From NCBI RefSeq assembly GCF_001427985.1, contig NZ_LMSA01000006.1:1-64000 (forward strand): a stretch of DNA of 64,000 bases, in the 5' to 3' direction. Positions 15,909 to 23,836 of the stretch are shown here, in pieces. A program made the position numbers and the translations under genes. The first letter of the stretch is position 1, and each line of letters opens with the position of its first letter. Below the pieces are notes generated by a model. It saw nothing but the letters and a program-made list of their open reading frames with translations, did not search any database and had not been told where the DNA came from. The DNA comes from Knoellia sp. Soil729 (GTDB lineage: Bacteria > Actinomycetota > Actinomycetes > Actinomycetales > Dermatophilaceae).

Positions 15909-16870
15909 CAGTTCTCATCCTTGAAGAGGCTGAACGCGGTCCGCAACGCTGCGGTCGCGATGATGATGGTGCCGACCACGACGACCACGCCTGCGGCAGA
16001 GGCGCGTCCGTAGTCCTGCGCGGTGTAGAAGGTCTGGTAGATGAAGTACGGCAGGTTCGCCGTCCCGAGGCCACCGGAGGTGATCGTGAAGACGTGGTCG
16101 AAGTTCTGCACCACGTAGATCGCGCCGAGCAGACCGCTGAGCTCGATGTACTGCCTCATGTGCGGCAAGGTCATCGTGCGGAAGATCTGCCACGCGCTCG
16201 CACCGTCGATGCGGGCTGCCTCGACGACGTCGAGCGGGCGCGACTGCAGCCCCGCCAGCAGGATGAGCATCATGAACGGCGTCCACTGCCACACGAGCGC
16301 AGCGACGATGGCGAGCAACGGGTTGTTCGAGATCCACTCGGGCTGCGGTGCGTTGTCGCCGAAGACCGCCTTGAGCAGGCCGTTGAGCAGGCCGTACTCG
16401 GGGTTGTAGAGGGCGTGCTTCCACAGCAGGGCCGCGGCCACCGGGACGATGAGGAACGGCGTGATCATCAGGGTGCGCACGATGCCGCGCCCCAGGAACT
16501 TGCGGTCGAGGAGCAGTGCGATCGCCATGCCCAGCACGAGGCTGATGACGACGACGAGCACCGTGAGCAGGATCGTCACGACGACGGCGTTGCGCGTGTT
16601 GCTGTCGGTGAAGACCCGCGCGAAGTTGTCGAAGCCGGCGAACCCGCGCTCATCGGGGTAGTAGGCGTTCCAGTTCATGAACGACACGACGATCGTCGCG
16701 ACGAACGGCAGCTGGGTGAGGATGATGACGAAGATCAGGGCCGGCAGCAGGGGTGCCCGCCGGGACCAGTCACCTGCCTTGGCGAGCTTGCTCGCACGTG
16801 CCGCGTCCTCCTCCGCACTGAGGTTGCGCGGGTTCGGGGAGGTGTCGACGTGGGCGATGTCGGAAGCCAT
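15908..16870 (-). CDS. Sugar-alcohol ABC transporter permease (MalF type)
   Basis: A 320-residue permease, the first of the pair, with an N-terminal cytoplasmic tail and six predicted helices. The EAA loop is EAARIDGASAWQIFRTMTLP. It resembles SmoF/MalF-like polyol permeases. The ATG at 16870 overlaps the stop of the binding-protein gene (TGATG); a GTG three bases upstream is possible. Works with the adjacent permease and the lipoprotein receptor. Confidence 0.92.
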   Translation of the reverse strand: MASDIAHVDTSPNPRNLSAEEDAARASKLAKAGDWSRRAPLLPALIFVIILTQLPFVATIVVSFMNWNAYYPDERGFAGFDNFARVFTDSNTRNAVVVTILLTVLVVVISLVLGMAIALLLDRKFLGRGIVRTLMITPFLIVPVAAALLWKHALYNPEYGLLNGLLKAVFGDNAPQPEWISNNPLLAIVAALVWQWTPFMMLILLAGLQSRPLDVVEAARIDGASAWQIFRTMTLPHMRQYIELSGLLGAIYVVQNFDHVFTITSGGLGTANLPYFIYQTFYTAQDYGRASAAGVVVVVGTIIIATAALRTAFSLFKDEN

Positions 16871-18267
16871 CACTTGCTCCTCGTCTGGTAGCGCTCGGCG
16901 ACGTCCTCGGCGAGCTCCTGTCCTCGGTCGAGGGCCTCCTTGACCGTGGTCTGGCCGGCGATGGCCGAGCTCACGTCCTGGCTCACCTGCGTGCCGAGGT
17001 CGGGGAACTCCGGGATGTCGACGAACTGGATGCCGATCGCCGGTCGCGGCTGCACGCCCGGGTTCGTGGGGTCGGCAGCCTGGATCGCGGCCCTCGTCGG
17101 TTCCGCGAAGGCGGAGGCGACCTTGAGGTAGTCGGGGTTCTCGTAGGTCGAGGCCCGCTTGCCCGCGGGGACGCTGGTCCAGCCGACCTGCTCACCGACG
17201 AGCTGCTCGTACTTCTTGCCGGACGCCCAGGAGATGAACTTCCAGGCGTTGTCCTTCTTCGTGCTGGCCTGCTGGATGCTCCATGACCAGGCGTACAGCC
17301 AGCCCGCGGAGTCCGTCTTGACCACCGGCGCGGGGGCGTAGCCGAACTTGCCCTTGTTGGGGGAGTCGTCGGCCTCGAGCGAGCCGGCGGCCGACGTCGC
17401 GTCGTACCACATGGCGGAGTTGCCCTGGACGAGGTTGTTGAGGCACTCGGTGAACCCGGCTTGGGCAGCGCCGTTCTCGCCGTGCGCCCGGACGAGGTCG
17501 ACGTAGAACGTCACCGCCGCGGTGAACTCGGGGGCGTTGACCCTGGGTGTCCAGTCCTTCTCGAACCACGTGCCGCCGAAGGTGTTCACGACCGTCGTGA
17601 GCGGGGCGAAGATCTGCCCCCAGCCGGGTTGCCCACGCAGGCAGATGCCCTTCATGCCGGGGCGAGCGCCGTCGACCTTGGCGGCGATGTCCGCCACCTC
17701 CTGCCACGTGGGCTTGTCGGGCATCGTCACCCCCTTCTCCTTGAGGACGTCCTTGCGGTACATGAGGAAGGAGGACTCGCCGTAGAACGGCTCGCCGTAG
17801 ACCTTGCCCTCGCTCGAGAGCGACGTCGTCATCGGCTTGAGGATGTCGCCCTGGTCGAACTCCGGGTCCTTGGCGATGAAGTCGTCGAGCGGCGCGATCC
17901 ACTTGGCCTTGGCATAGATCGGGATCTCGAAGTTGGAGAGGGAGGCCACGTCGTACTGCCCGGCCTGGCTCGAGAACTCCTGGCTGATCTTGTCGCGCAC
18001 GTCGTTCTCGGGGAGCACCGTGAAGTTCACCCGGATGCCCGTGTCCTTGGTGAAGTGCTCGGCCGTGAGGTTCTGCAGGTCGACCATCTGCGGGTTGTTG
18101 ACCATGAGGACGTCGATCGAGTTCGCGCCTCCGCCGCCGATGCCGCCGCCTCCCCAGCCGGCGCAACCGGTGAGCGCCGCGGCCAGTGCCCCGCTCGTCC
18201 CGATGGCGACCCACCTCCCGCGACGTCTCCGCAAGGCCTTGGGGGTATGCCGTGTGCTCCCGGGCAT
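16870..18267 (-). CDS. Sugar-alcohol ABC transporter substrate-binding lipoprotein
   Basis: A 465-residue family 1 extracellular solute-binding protein. A basic N-terminus (ALRRRRGRW), a hydrophobic stretch and the lipobox ALTGC predict lipidation at Cys35 and anchoring to the outer face of the membrane. A Gly-rich linker (GWGGGGIGGGG) follows. Resembles SmoE/sorbitol-mannitol binding proteins (LPENDVRDKISQEFSSQAGQYDV). It is the first gene of the seven-gene operon; AGGAGG lies 6 nt before the ATG, so this operon has a real leader. Confidence 0.93.
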   Translation of the reverse strand: MPGSTRHTPKALRRRRGRWVAIGTSGALAAALTGCAGWGGGGIGGGGANSIDVLMVNNPQMVDLQNLTAEHFTKDTGIRVNFTVLPENDVRDKISQEFSSQAGQYDVASLSNFEIPIYAKAKWIAPLDDFIAKDPEFDQGDILKPMTTSLSSEGKVYGEPFYGESSFLMYRKDVLKEKGVTMPDKPTWQEVADIAAKVDGARPGMKGICLRGQPGWGQIFAPLTTVVNTFGGTWFEKDWTPRVNAPEFTAAVTFYVDLVRAHGENGAAQAGFTECLNNLVQGNSAMWYDATSAAGSLEADDSPNKGKFGYAPAPVVKTDSAGWLYAWSWSIQQASTKKDNAWKFISWASGKKYEQLVGEQVGWTSVPAGKRASTYENPDYLKVASAFAEPTRAAIQAADPTNPGVQPRPAIGIQFVDIPEFPDLGTQVSQDVSSAIAGQTTVKEALDRGQELAEDVAERYQTRSK

Positions 18268-18318
18268 CGTTGCCCTCCTGTCGCCGCGCTGGTCGAGTTC
18301 TCCTCGAACGCTGGTGTT

Positions 18319-18334
18319 GCGCTCAGATGAGCGC
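18319..18334. promoter_or_regulatory. Candidate operator for the sugar-alcohol operon
   Basis: A perfect 7-2-7 palindrome GCGCTCA-GA-TGAGCGC in the gap between the binding-protein gene and the divergent SorC-type regulator. Its position about 50 bp before the operon start codon suits control of the operon promoter. Assignment to the regulator is inference. Confidence 0.45.
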
Positions 18335-18335
18335 C

Positions 18336-18347
18336 TAGGCTGCGCAC
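18336..18347 (+). promoter_or_regulatory. Leaderless-type -10 in front of an upstream ATG
   Basis: TAGGCT (18336-18341) plus 6 nt (GCGCAC) leads exactly to an ATG at 18348, which opens a 62-codon frame overlapping the start of the SorC-type gene. It may drive the regulator through a leader peptide. Confidence 0.35.
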
Positions 18348-18410
18348 ATGAGCCTGTCGGAAGCCGGTCGCCCTGTCAACAGGTCGGCGCTGCCCAGCCC
18401 CGGTGCTGTT

Positions 18411-18485
18411 CGACTGATTGCCCGTTCGGCCAGTTCGTCGGGCCGGTTCCGGACACGCCAAGGTGGCCGAACGGGCAATCAGTCG
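18411..18485. repeat. Perfect 22-bp inverted repeat upstream of the SorC-type gene
   Basis: The arm 18411-18432 (starting CGACTGATTGCCCG) is the exact reverse complement of 18464-18485, with 31 bp between. It lies 35 bp before the regulator start. It could be a hairpin in the regulator's leader, a paired operator site, or a small palindromic repeat element. Confidence 0.7.
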
Positions 18486-18519
18486 GCTCGGGGCCGGGCG
18501 GCACCCCGGGCCGGGCAGG

Positions 18520-19467
18520 ATGGGGCTCGTGCCTGACGTCCTGGGTCCCTCCGAAGCCGTCCTGGCGGCTGCCGTCGCGCGCCGCCACCTCATCGAGGGC
18601 GAGTCCAAGGTCGACCTCGCGAGCTCGCTCGGCATCAGCCGCTTCAAGGTCGCCCGGCTCCTCGACGCCGCCCACGAGAGCGGGATGGTCAGGATCGAGA
18701 TCGTCTCGCCCCTCGGCATCGACACCGAGCGGTCCACGCGGCTGCGCGAAGCCCTGCAACTTCAGCACTGCGTCGTCGTGCCCGGCTCCGGAGCAGAGGC
18801 GGATCCCGGCGTCTCCGCCGCGGCCGCGGCCCTGCTCAGCGAGGTCGCCACCGACCGCGACGTGCTCGGGCTCCCGTGGAGCCGGTCGGTGAGCCGGATG
18901 GTCGACGTCCTGCAGAGCCTGCCCAAGATCCCGGTGGTCCAGCTCAGTGGTGCCATGGTCACTCCCGAGGAGGACAGCAGCTCCGTCGACGTCGTCCGCC
19001 GTGCCGGTCGCATCGCCGGGGGAGGACGCCACGTCTTCTACTCGCCGCTGCTGCTCGACGACGCGGCGAGCGCCGAGGTGATGCGGCGCCAGCCCCCGGT
19101 GCGCAAGGCCCTCGACCGGGTCGCGGACGTCACCCTGGCCGTCATCGGGCTGGGCGCGTGGGCGCCGCACGTCTCCACGATCCACGAGGTACTCAGCCCG
19201 GCCGAGCGCCGGGCCGTGACCAGGGCGGGAGCCGTGGGTGAAGCCGCGGGAGTCTTCTTCGACGCCGACGGTGTCGTCATCGATACTCCCCTCACCGCGC
19301 GGATCGTCGGTCTCACCGGAAGCCAGCTGCACGGCATACGCCATGTCATTGCCATCGCCCACGGCAGCGACAAGGTCGAGGCGATCGGTGCGGCAGTGCG
19401 CGGCGACCTCATCGACTCGCTCGTGACGACGGCCGAGACGGCCGACCTGCTCCTCGCGCGCGCCTGA
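18520..19467 (+). CDS. SorC/DeoR-type sugar-binding transcriptional regulator
   Basis: A 315-residue regulator: an N-terminal helix-turn-helix (KVDLASSLGISRFKVARLLDAA) followed by a SorC-type effector domain with a phosphosugar-isomerase-like fold (DVTLAVIGLGAWAP; later HVIAIAHGSDKVEAIGAAVRGDLIDSLVT). SorC members sense sugars or phosphosugars as tetramers. Divergent from the polyol operon, so it is the likely regulator of it. ATG 18520 is used; GTG 18529, 7 nt after CAGGAT, is equally plausible as a leaderless start. Confidence 0.88.
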   Translation: MGLVPDVLGPSEAVLAAAVARRHLIEGESKVDLASSLGISRFKVARLLDAAHESGMVRIEIVSPLGIDTERSTRLREALQLQHCVVVPGSGAEADPGVSAAAAALLSEVATDRDVLGLPWSRSVSRMVDVLQSLPKIPVVQLSGAMVTPEEDSSSVDVVRRAGRIAGGGRHVFYSPLLLDDAASAEVMRRQPPVRKALDRVADVTLAVIGLGAWAPHVSTIHEVLSPAERRAVTRAGAVGEAAGVFFDADGVVIDTPLTARIVGLTGSQLHGIRHVIAIAHGSDKVEAIGAAVRGDLIDSLVTTAETADLLLARA

Positions 19468-19479
19468 GCGCGTCCCCCG

Positions 19480-19492
19480 TAGCATCGAGGCC
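19480..19492 (+). promoter_or_regulatory. Leaderless -10 element
   Basis: TAGCAT (19480-19485), then 7 nt and the GTG at 19493. Confidence 0.5.
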
Positions 19493-20389
19493 GTGGCATC
19501 CGAATCCGTGCGCTGTTCCAACGCCTTCCGTCAGCGAGGCGAGCCCATGCTCGGCTCGGCGCCGGTCGCCCGGCGCTGGCTGCTTCTCGAGCACCCCGGC
19601 CCGTGGGCGCGCGAGCACCTCGACACACCACCGTTCGCCGGTCCCGTGGCGCGCGCCATCGAGGAGGCCTGCACGGAGTTCCAGGGCCGCTCACTGCTCA
19701 TGCGCCGCACCGGTCGCCGCGACGTCGGGCAGGCACCTGCCTGGTATGCCGTGGACACCCTGCACGGGACCTCCGTCACGGGGACGTGGCGCACCTCGGA
19801 CGACCTGCTCGCCGCGGCCGCCGCGCTCGGTGCGCCCCTCGCGCACAGCGAGACCTTCGCGGCGCCGATGCTGCTCGTCTGCACGCAGGGGACGCGCGAC
19901 GCCTGCTGTGCCCTGCGTGGCCGGCCGGTCACGGCGGCGCTGGCCAAGGTCTGGCCCGACGAGGTGTGGGAGTGCACGCACCTCAGCGGCCACCGGTTCG
20001 CGGGAACCTTCATCTCCATGCCCGACGGCACCTGCTACGGCACGGTCGACCTGCCCAACGCGGTCGACGTCGTGCGCGCCCACCGGGCCGGCAGGGTCGA
20101 CGCGTCACACCTGCGCGGGGTGGCCCGCTTCTCGCCGGCGGTCCAGGCGGCCACCGGCTCGGTACTCGCGGCCCACGGTGCGGCACCGATCACGGCCGTG
20201 CGCCCGGGCGCCGTGGACGTCATCTCCGAGACCGTGACGCAGGTCGAGGTCATCGGCGACGAGCCCCTGCCCTACGCGACCTGGGTCGAGGTGCGCGCCG
20301 AGGCGCTGCCCCCGGCGCCCCTGTCGTGCGGCAAGGGCCCCGGTGAGCACACGGCATACCGCACGACCATCATCCCCGGCCCCAGCTGA
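19493..20389 (+). CDS. Sucrase/ferredoxin-like protein (thioredoxin-like ferredoxin)
   Basis: A 298-residue protein of the Suc/Fer-like family (COG4759), a thioredoxin-fold [2Fe-2S] ferredoxin domain. Candidate cluster ligands are Cys in LVCTQGTRDACCALRGRPV and ECTHLSGHRFAGT, with YGTVDLPNAVDVVRAHRAG following. Its role is unknown in bacteria; electron transfer is the usual assumption. Starts at a GTG placed 7 nt after TAGCAT, with no ribosome site. Starts 23 bp after the SorC-type gene but appears to be transcribed separately. Confidence 0.82.
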   Translation: MASESVRCSNAFRQRGEPMLGSAPVARRWLLLEHPGPWAREHLDTPPFAGPVARAIEEACTEFQGRSLLMRRTGRRDVGQAPAWYAVDTLHGTSVTGTWRTSDDLLAAAAALGAPLAHSETFAAPMLLVCTQGTRDACCALRGRPVTAALAKVWPDEVWECTHLSGHRFAGTFISMPDGTCYGTVDLPNAVDVVRAHRAGRVDASHLRGVARFSPAVQAATGSVLAAHGAAPITAVRPGAVDVISETVTQVEVIGDEPLPYATWVEVRAEALPPAPLSCGKGPGEHTAYRTTIIPGPS

Positions 20390-20410
20390 CCCCCCCGCCG
20401 CCACACCTTG

Positions 20411-20427
20411 CCCACGCAGAGCGTGGG
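20411..20427. terminator. Short hairpin between convergent genes
   Basis: CCCACGC-AGA-GCGTGGG, a perfect 7-bp stem with a 3-nt loop, 21 bp after the sucrase/ferredoxin-like stop codon. Likely a terminator. Confidence 0.6.
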
Positions 20428-20498
20428 ACCCGCCGCCTGAAGTGGGTTTCTCTCACCTCGCCTGACCACCGCGGTCACGCGAGGTGAGAGAAACCCAC
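20428..20498. repeat. Palindromic intergenic repeat, copy 1
   Basis: GTGGGTTTCTCTCACCTCGC (20442-20461) pairs perfectly with 20479-20498. The 17-nt interior contains a second stem (TGACC/GGTCA). A related element with the same flank (CGCCTGAAGTGGGTT) and loop design lies at 32273-32329. Lies between convergent genes and could also terminate both. Confidence 0.8.
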
Positions 20499-20514
20499 CG
20501 CTCGCTCTCGACGC

Positions 20515-20910
20515 TCAGGCCAGAGCGGCCCGAACCTTGTCGAGGACGGCCTGCTCCTGGGCGCTCACCCCGTCGGAGGCGTCGGCCACGGCCTGGGTGG
20601 CCTCGAGGACGACCCCCTTGAAGGCCTGCGCCGAGCCATCGGCCTTGGCGTCGAGGACGGCGACGGCCTGGGTCAGGGCCGACAGGACCTCGGCCTCCTG
20701 GGCCGCCGCGTCTCCTTTGGGAGGACTGGGGAAGCCGCCCCCGCGCAGGATCTCGGTGATCTCCTTGGGGGCCGAGGCGAGCGCCTTGGACCCGGCCAGG
20801 CTCTCCTTGAAGGAAGACAGGAAGCCGGGGTCGGCCTTGCTCACGAGGGCGATCGCCCCGAAAGCAGCGTTGCGGACGGTGTCGCGTTCTGCGTCGGTGT
20901 ATTGAGCCAT
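20515..20910 (-). CDS. Small helical protein of unknown function
   Basis: 131 residues starting MAQYTDAERDTVRNAAFGAI; almost wholly helical and Ala-rich, with no Cys, signal peptide or membrane segment. The C-terminal ADASDGVSAQEQAVLDKVR resembles the D-G-x-S-x-x-E loop of TerB-like helical bundles, but I would not assign the family. The ATG at 20910 lies 7 nt after CAGACT. Its first 70 bp overlap the 3' end of the preceding same-strand phosphoesterase gene in another frame. Confidence 0.7.
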   Translation of the reverse strand: MAQYTDAERDTVRNAAFGAIALVSKADPGFLSSFKESLAGSKALASAPKEITEILRGGGFPSPPKGDAAAQEAEVLSALTQAVAVLDAKADGSAQAFKGVVLEATQAVADASDGVSAQEQAVLDKVRAALA

Positions 20911-23084
20911 GCCCGTGAGTCTGCCCCGGTCGGCGCCGCCGCGGGCGATTGGGCGCGGACCTCGCGCAGCGTGAGGGAGTCCAGCGGCCCCTCGCCCTTG
21001 GTCGGTCGGGTGCACGTGCGATCCGGGTCGGTCGCCGTGTCGATGCGGCTCCCGTTGACGAGGCTGACGTCGTCGTATGCCGGCCGCCCCTCGATGACGT
21101 TGCGGTAGCTGTAGCGGGTCACCGAGGTGAGCCGGCACGACTCCCCGAACGCGAGGACGTCGAACGCGTAGGGCTGGCCGACGAGCTCCTCGCCGTTGTC
21201 CTCGCCGACGAAGTGCGTGAGCGGGCCACCACCGGTGAACGTGCCCGCCTGGATGCGGTTGCCCTCCAGGTCGGGCGTGTGCATGTGGCCGTTGACCGCG
21301 ACGTCGGCTCGGGGCACGTCCTCCACCGCCCACGGCTCGTGCGAGACGAGGAGGTCCAGGCTCGGCTCCTGCGCGAAGGCCGCCTCGAACGCCTTCTTGG
21401 CCGGCTGCTGCTTGTCCTTGCTCCGCTTGCCGTCGTCGCCGAACCACCGGGGGTCGTTGAAGCCACCGATGCGCAGACCGCCTGCGTCGACGACGGTGTA
21501 GTCCTGGGCATCCGGTTGCAACAGGACGACGTTGGGCAGGGTGGCCATCCGGTCGAGGATGGCGTGGTCGGTTGCCGAGGTCGCGTCGTGGTTGCCGCGC
21601 GTGAAGAGGTAGGGCACGGGCAGGGACGCGATGCCGGCGAACATCCCCGAGGCCTCTCCCTCGGCGACCGTGCCGAAGTTCACGAGGTCGCCGGTGTCGA
21701 CGACGAGGTCGATGCCCTCCTGCTCGATGATCGTTCGCATGAGCGAGTACTGGTTGCCCGCATGGAGGTCGGAGACGAGGAGTACGCGCAGCGCGACGGG
21801 CTCGTTGAGCTCCGACGGCGAGTACTTGTCCTGCAACGCCGACGACAGGGCAATGAGGTTGCGCAGGTAGGGCGTGACCTGGGCGGTCCGGGCCTCCACG
21901 TCGGACAGGAGCGACTGGTTGCGCTGCACCGTGCCGAGGACGCCGGTGGAGGTGAACTCGTGCTGCCGGTCCGGCTGGTAGGTCTGCCAGATGCCCACCC
22001 CGGTGGCGCCACAGGCGATCACCCACGCGGCGGCCGCACCGGCCAGCGCGCCAGGACGCGGTCGACGACGGCGTGCCAGCGAGCTGGCTCCGAGTGCCAG
22101 CACTGCGACGGCCAGGGCGCCGGCCCCGAAGCGCAGACCCACGTCGCGAGCGGTGTGCCGGATCGCGGCGTTGAGCTCGAGCGGCCCCGGCTGGAGGTTG
22201 GACACCGTCACGCCGGGCCGGCTGAGGACGTCGGCGATGGAGGCCTTGACCTGGGGTGTGACCTCGATGCCGGGTGCCAGCCCGGTGAAGCCGACCTGGA
22301 TGTCGCCGAAGAGCGTTGTGGCGACGAGCCGGGTCGAGTGCTGGGGGTCCAGCGAGAGCTGCACCTGGGCCGAGTAGTGCAGCGTGTTCGCCGTCGCCGG
22401 AGCGATTCGCGTCGCAGCGACCCCACCCGCTGCGCACCCGACCGTGAGGGCAGCGACGGTGAGCAGTCCACGAACGGTGCGGCCGCCCACCCGGTGTCCC
22501 AAAGCCCACCACGCCGAGACGGCGGTGGCGAAGGGCCAGAACGCGAGCAACCCGGCGACGATGCGCTCGTGCGCGCCGAACGGCATACCGGCTCGGTTCC
22601 CCAGGGCGAGCGACGCAACGAGCAGGAGCAGGAAGACCGACACGGGGCGGGCGACGCGCGCTCGCAGGAGCGGGATCCGCGAAGCGCCTGCGGCGAACCA
22701 CGGCCAGGCCGCGAGCAGCACGAAGCTCAGCGTTGCGACGGCGACGTGCGCGACGGAGCCCTCCGAACGGGACGGCAGCGGCACGAGAGCGACACCGACA
22801 GTGGCCAGCCCGGCTCCTCCGAGGACCCAGCGGCCCCGGCGGCGCAGGCCGGGAAGCAGGAGCGCGGACCCGACGTGGGCCAGTCCCGTGAGCAGCAGGG
22901 CCGACGTCATGATCCAGCGGTGGGGGGTCTCGACCGCGGCGAGGGCACTGATCGACTCACGCACCGAGTCGAAGCCGGCGGGCTGCTGCATCGCCGCCCA
23001 TGTCCAACCGCCGACGATCGCGACGAAGGCGACGAACGCGCTCAGCAGTGCGCCGCGGGGACGTCCTGCAGCAAGCCGGTCCAT
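20841..23084 (-). CDS. Membrane protein: DUF998-like domain fused to a metallophosphoesterase
   Basis: 747 residues. The first about 230 form seven predicted membrane segments and resemble DUF998 (an N-terminal helix, then GFDSVRESISALAA and paired helices). A mostly extracytoplasmic stretch and two more helices (about 325-370) follow. From about residue 435 there is a calcineurin-like phosphoesterase: VLLVSDLHAGNQ, DLVVDTGDLVNFG, TRGNHDATS, LLVSHEPW and NGHMHTP, giving the full set of metal ligands. It is predicted to hydrolyse a phosphoester near the membrane; the substrate is unknown. The ATG at 23084 lies 6 nt after TAGGGT in a promoter shared with the divergent HAD gene. Confidence 0.85.
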   Translation of the reverse strand: MDRLAAGRPRGALLSAFVAFVAIVGGWTWAAMQQPAGFDSVRESISALAAVETPHRWIMTSALLLTGLAHVGSALLLPGLRRRGRWVLGGAGLATVGVALVPLPSRSEGSVAHVAVATLSFVLLAAWPWFAAGASRIPLLRARVARPVSVFLLLLVASLALGNRAGMPFGAHERIVAGLLAFWPFATAVSAWWALGHRVGGRTVRGLLTVAALTVGCAAGGVAATRIAPATANTLHYSAQVQLSLDPQHSTRLVATTLFGDIQVGFTGLAPGIEVTPQVKASIADVLSRPGVTVSNLQPGPLELNAAIRHTARDVGLRFGAGALAVAVLALGASSLARRRRPRPGALAGAAAAWVIACGATGVGIWQTYQPDRQHEFTSTGVLGTVQRNQSLLSDVEARTAQVTPYLRNLIALSSALQDKYSPSELNEPVALRVLLVSDLHAGNQYSLMRTIIEQEGIDLVVDTGDLVNFGTVAEGEASGMFAGIASLPVPYLFTRGNHDATSATDHAILDRMATLPNVVLLQPDAQDYTVVDAGGLRIGGFNDPRWFGDDGKRSKDKQQPAKKAFEAAFAQEPSLDLLVSHEPWAVEDVPRADVAVNGHMHTPDLEGNRIQAGTFTGGGPLTHFVGEDNGEELVGQPYAFDVLAFGESCRLTSVTRYSYRNVIEGRPAYDDVSLVNGSRIDTATDPDRTCTRPTKGEGPLDSLTLREVRAQSPAAAPTGADSRAWLNTPTQNATPSATLLSGRSPS

Positions 23085-23107
23085 GCACCCACCCTAGGCT
23101 GAGGCCC
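23085..23107. promoter_or_regulatory. Overlapping divergent leaderless promoters
   Basis: The 23-bp gap between two start codons holds two -10 elements that overlap: TAGGGT on the minus strand (23096-23091, 6 nt before ATG 23084) and TAGGCT on the plus strand (23095-23100, 7 nt before ATG 23108). The shared core is CCTAGGC. RNA polymerase should not be able to occupy both at once. Confidence 0.65.
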
Positions 23108-23788
23108 ATGGTGGCAAGCCTCGCCGGGCAGTTCCCGCAGCGCCGGTTCTCCGGTGTCCTCTTCGACATGGACGGCACCCTCATCGACTCGACCGGGGCA
23201 GTCCTGCGGTCGTGGATGCGATGGGCGGAGGAGTTCGACCTCGAGCCCGCGGCGCTCGCGGGCTCCCACGGACGCACGAGCATCAACACGATTGATGCGG
23301 TGATGTCCGAGCGCACCGACGCCGAGCGACTGGCCGCGCATGCCCGCATCCGTGAGATCGAGCTGGCCGACACCGACGGCATCGTCGCCCTGAGGGGTGC
23401 GCGGGAGGTGTTGGCCCGCCTCGACGAGCTGGCGGTGCCGCACGCGATCGTCACCTCCTGCGAACGTGAGCTGGCCGCTGTGCGCACCGCCGCGACGAGG
23501 CTGCCGAGGCCGACCGTCGTGGTCACGGCGAGCGATGTCTCGCACGGCAAGCCCGGGCCCGAGCCCTACCAGCTGGGTGCGTCGAGGCTGGGCCTGGACC
23601 CCTCGCAGTGCGTGGTCGTCGAGGACGCGACCGCTGGGCTGGTGTCCGGACGAGCCGCCGGGGCCGGGCTGGTGGTGGCCGTCCTCGGGACGACTCCGCT
23701 CGAGGTCCTGGCGCAGGATGCGGACGTCGTCGTCGAGTCGGTGGCCGACATCCCCTGGGACACGCTGGTCATGGCTCCCGTCGGCTGA
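23108..23788 (+). CDS. HAD superfamily phosphatase (sugar-phosphatase type)
   Basis: A 226-residue HAD hydrolase. Motif I is LFDMDGTLIDS (nucleophile Asp), motif II the Thr/Ser in IVTSCE, motif III Lys in HGKPGPEPY, motif IV VVVEDATAGLVSGRAAGAG. The small cap domain sits between motifs I and II, as in YfbT/YniC-type sugar phosphatases. The substrate is probably a hexose or glycerol phosphate but not determinable here. Leaderless start at 23108; divergent from the membrane phosphoesterase. Confidence 0.9.
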   Translation: MVASLAGQFPQRRFSGVLFDMDGTLIDSTGAVLRSWMRWAEEFDLEPAALAGSHGRTSINTIDAVMSERTDAERLAAHARIREIELADTDGIVALRGAREVLARLDELAVPHAIVTSCERELAAVRTAATRLPRPTVVVTASDVSHGKPGPEPYQLGASRLGLDPSQCVVVEDATAGLVSGRAAGAGLVVAVLGTTPLEVLAQDADVVVESVADIPWDTLVMAPVG

Positions 23789-23824
23789 GCCCGCGCAGTG
23801 CTGGGTCCGGGCGGTGGCGCCCAC

Positions 23825-23836
23825 TAGGGTCGCGAC
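23825..23836 (+). promoter_or_regulatory. Leaderless -10 element
   Basis: TAGGGT (23825-23830), CGCGAC, then the ATG at 23837. Confidence 0.55.
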
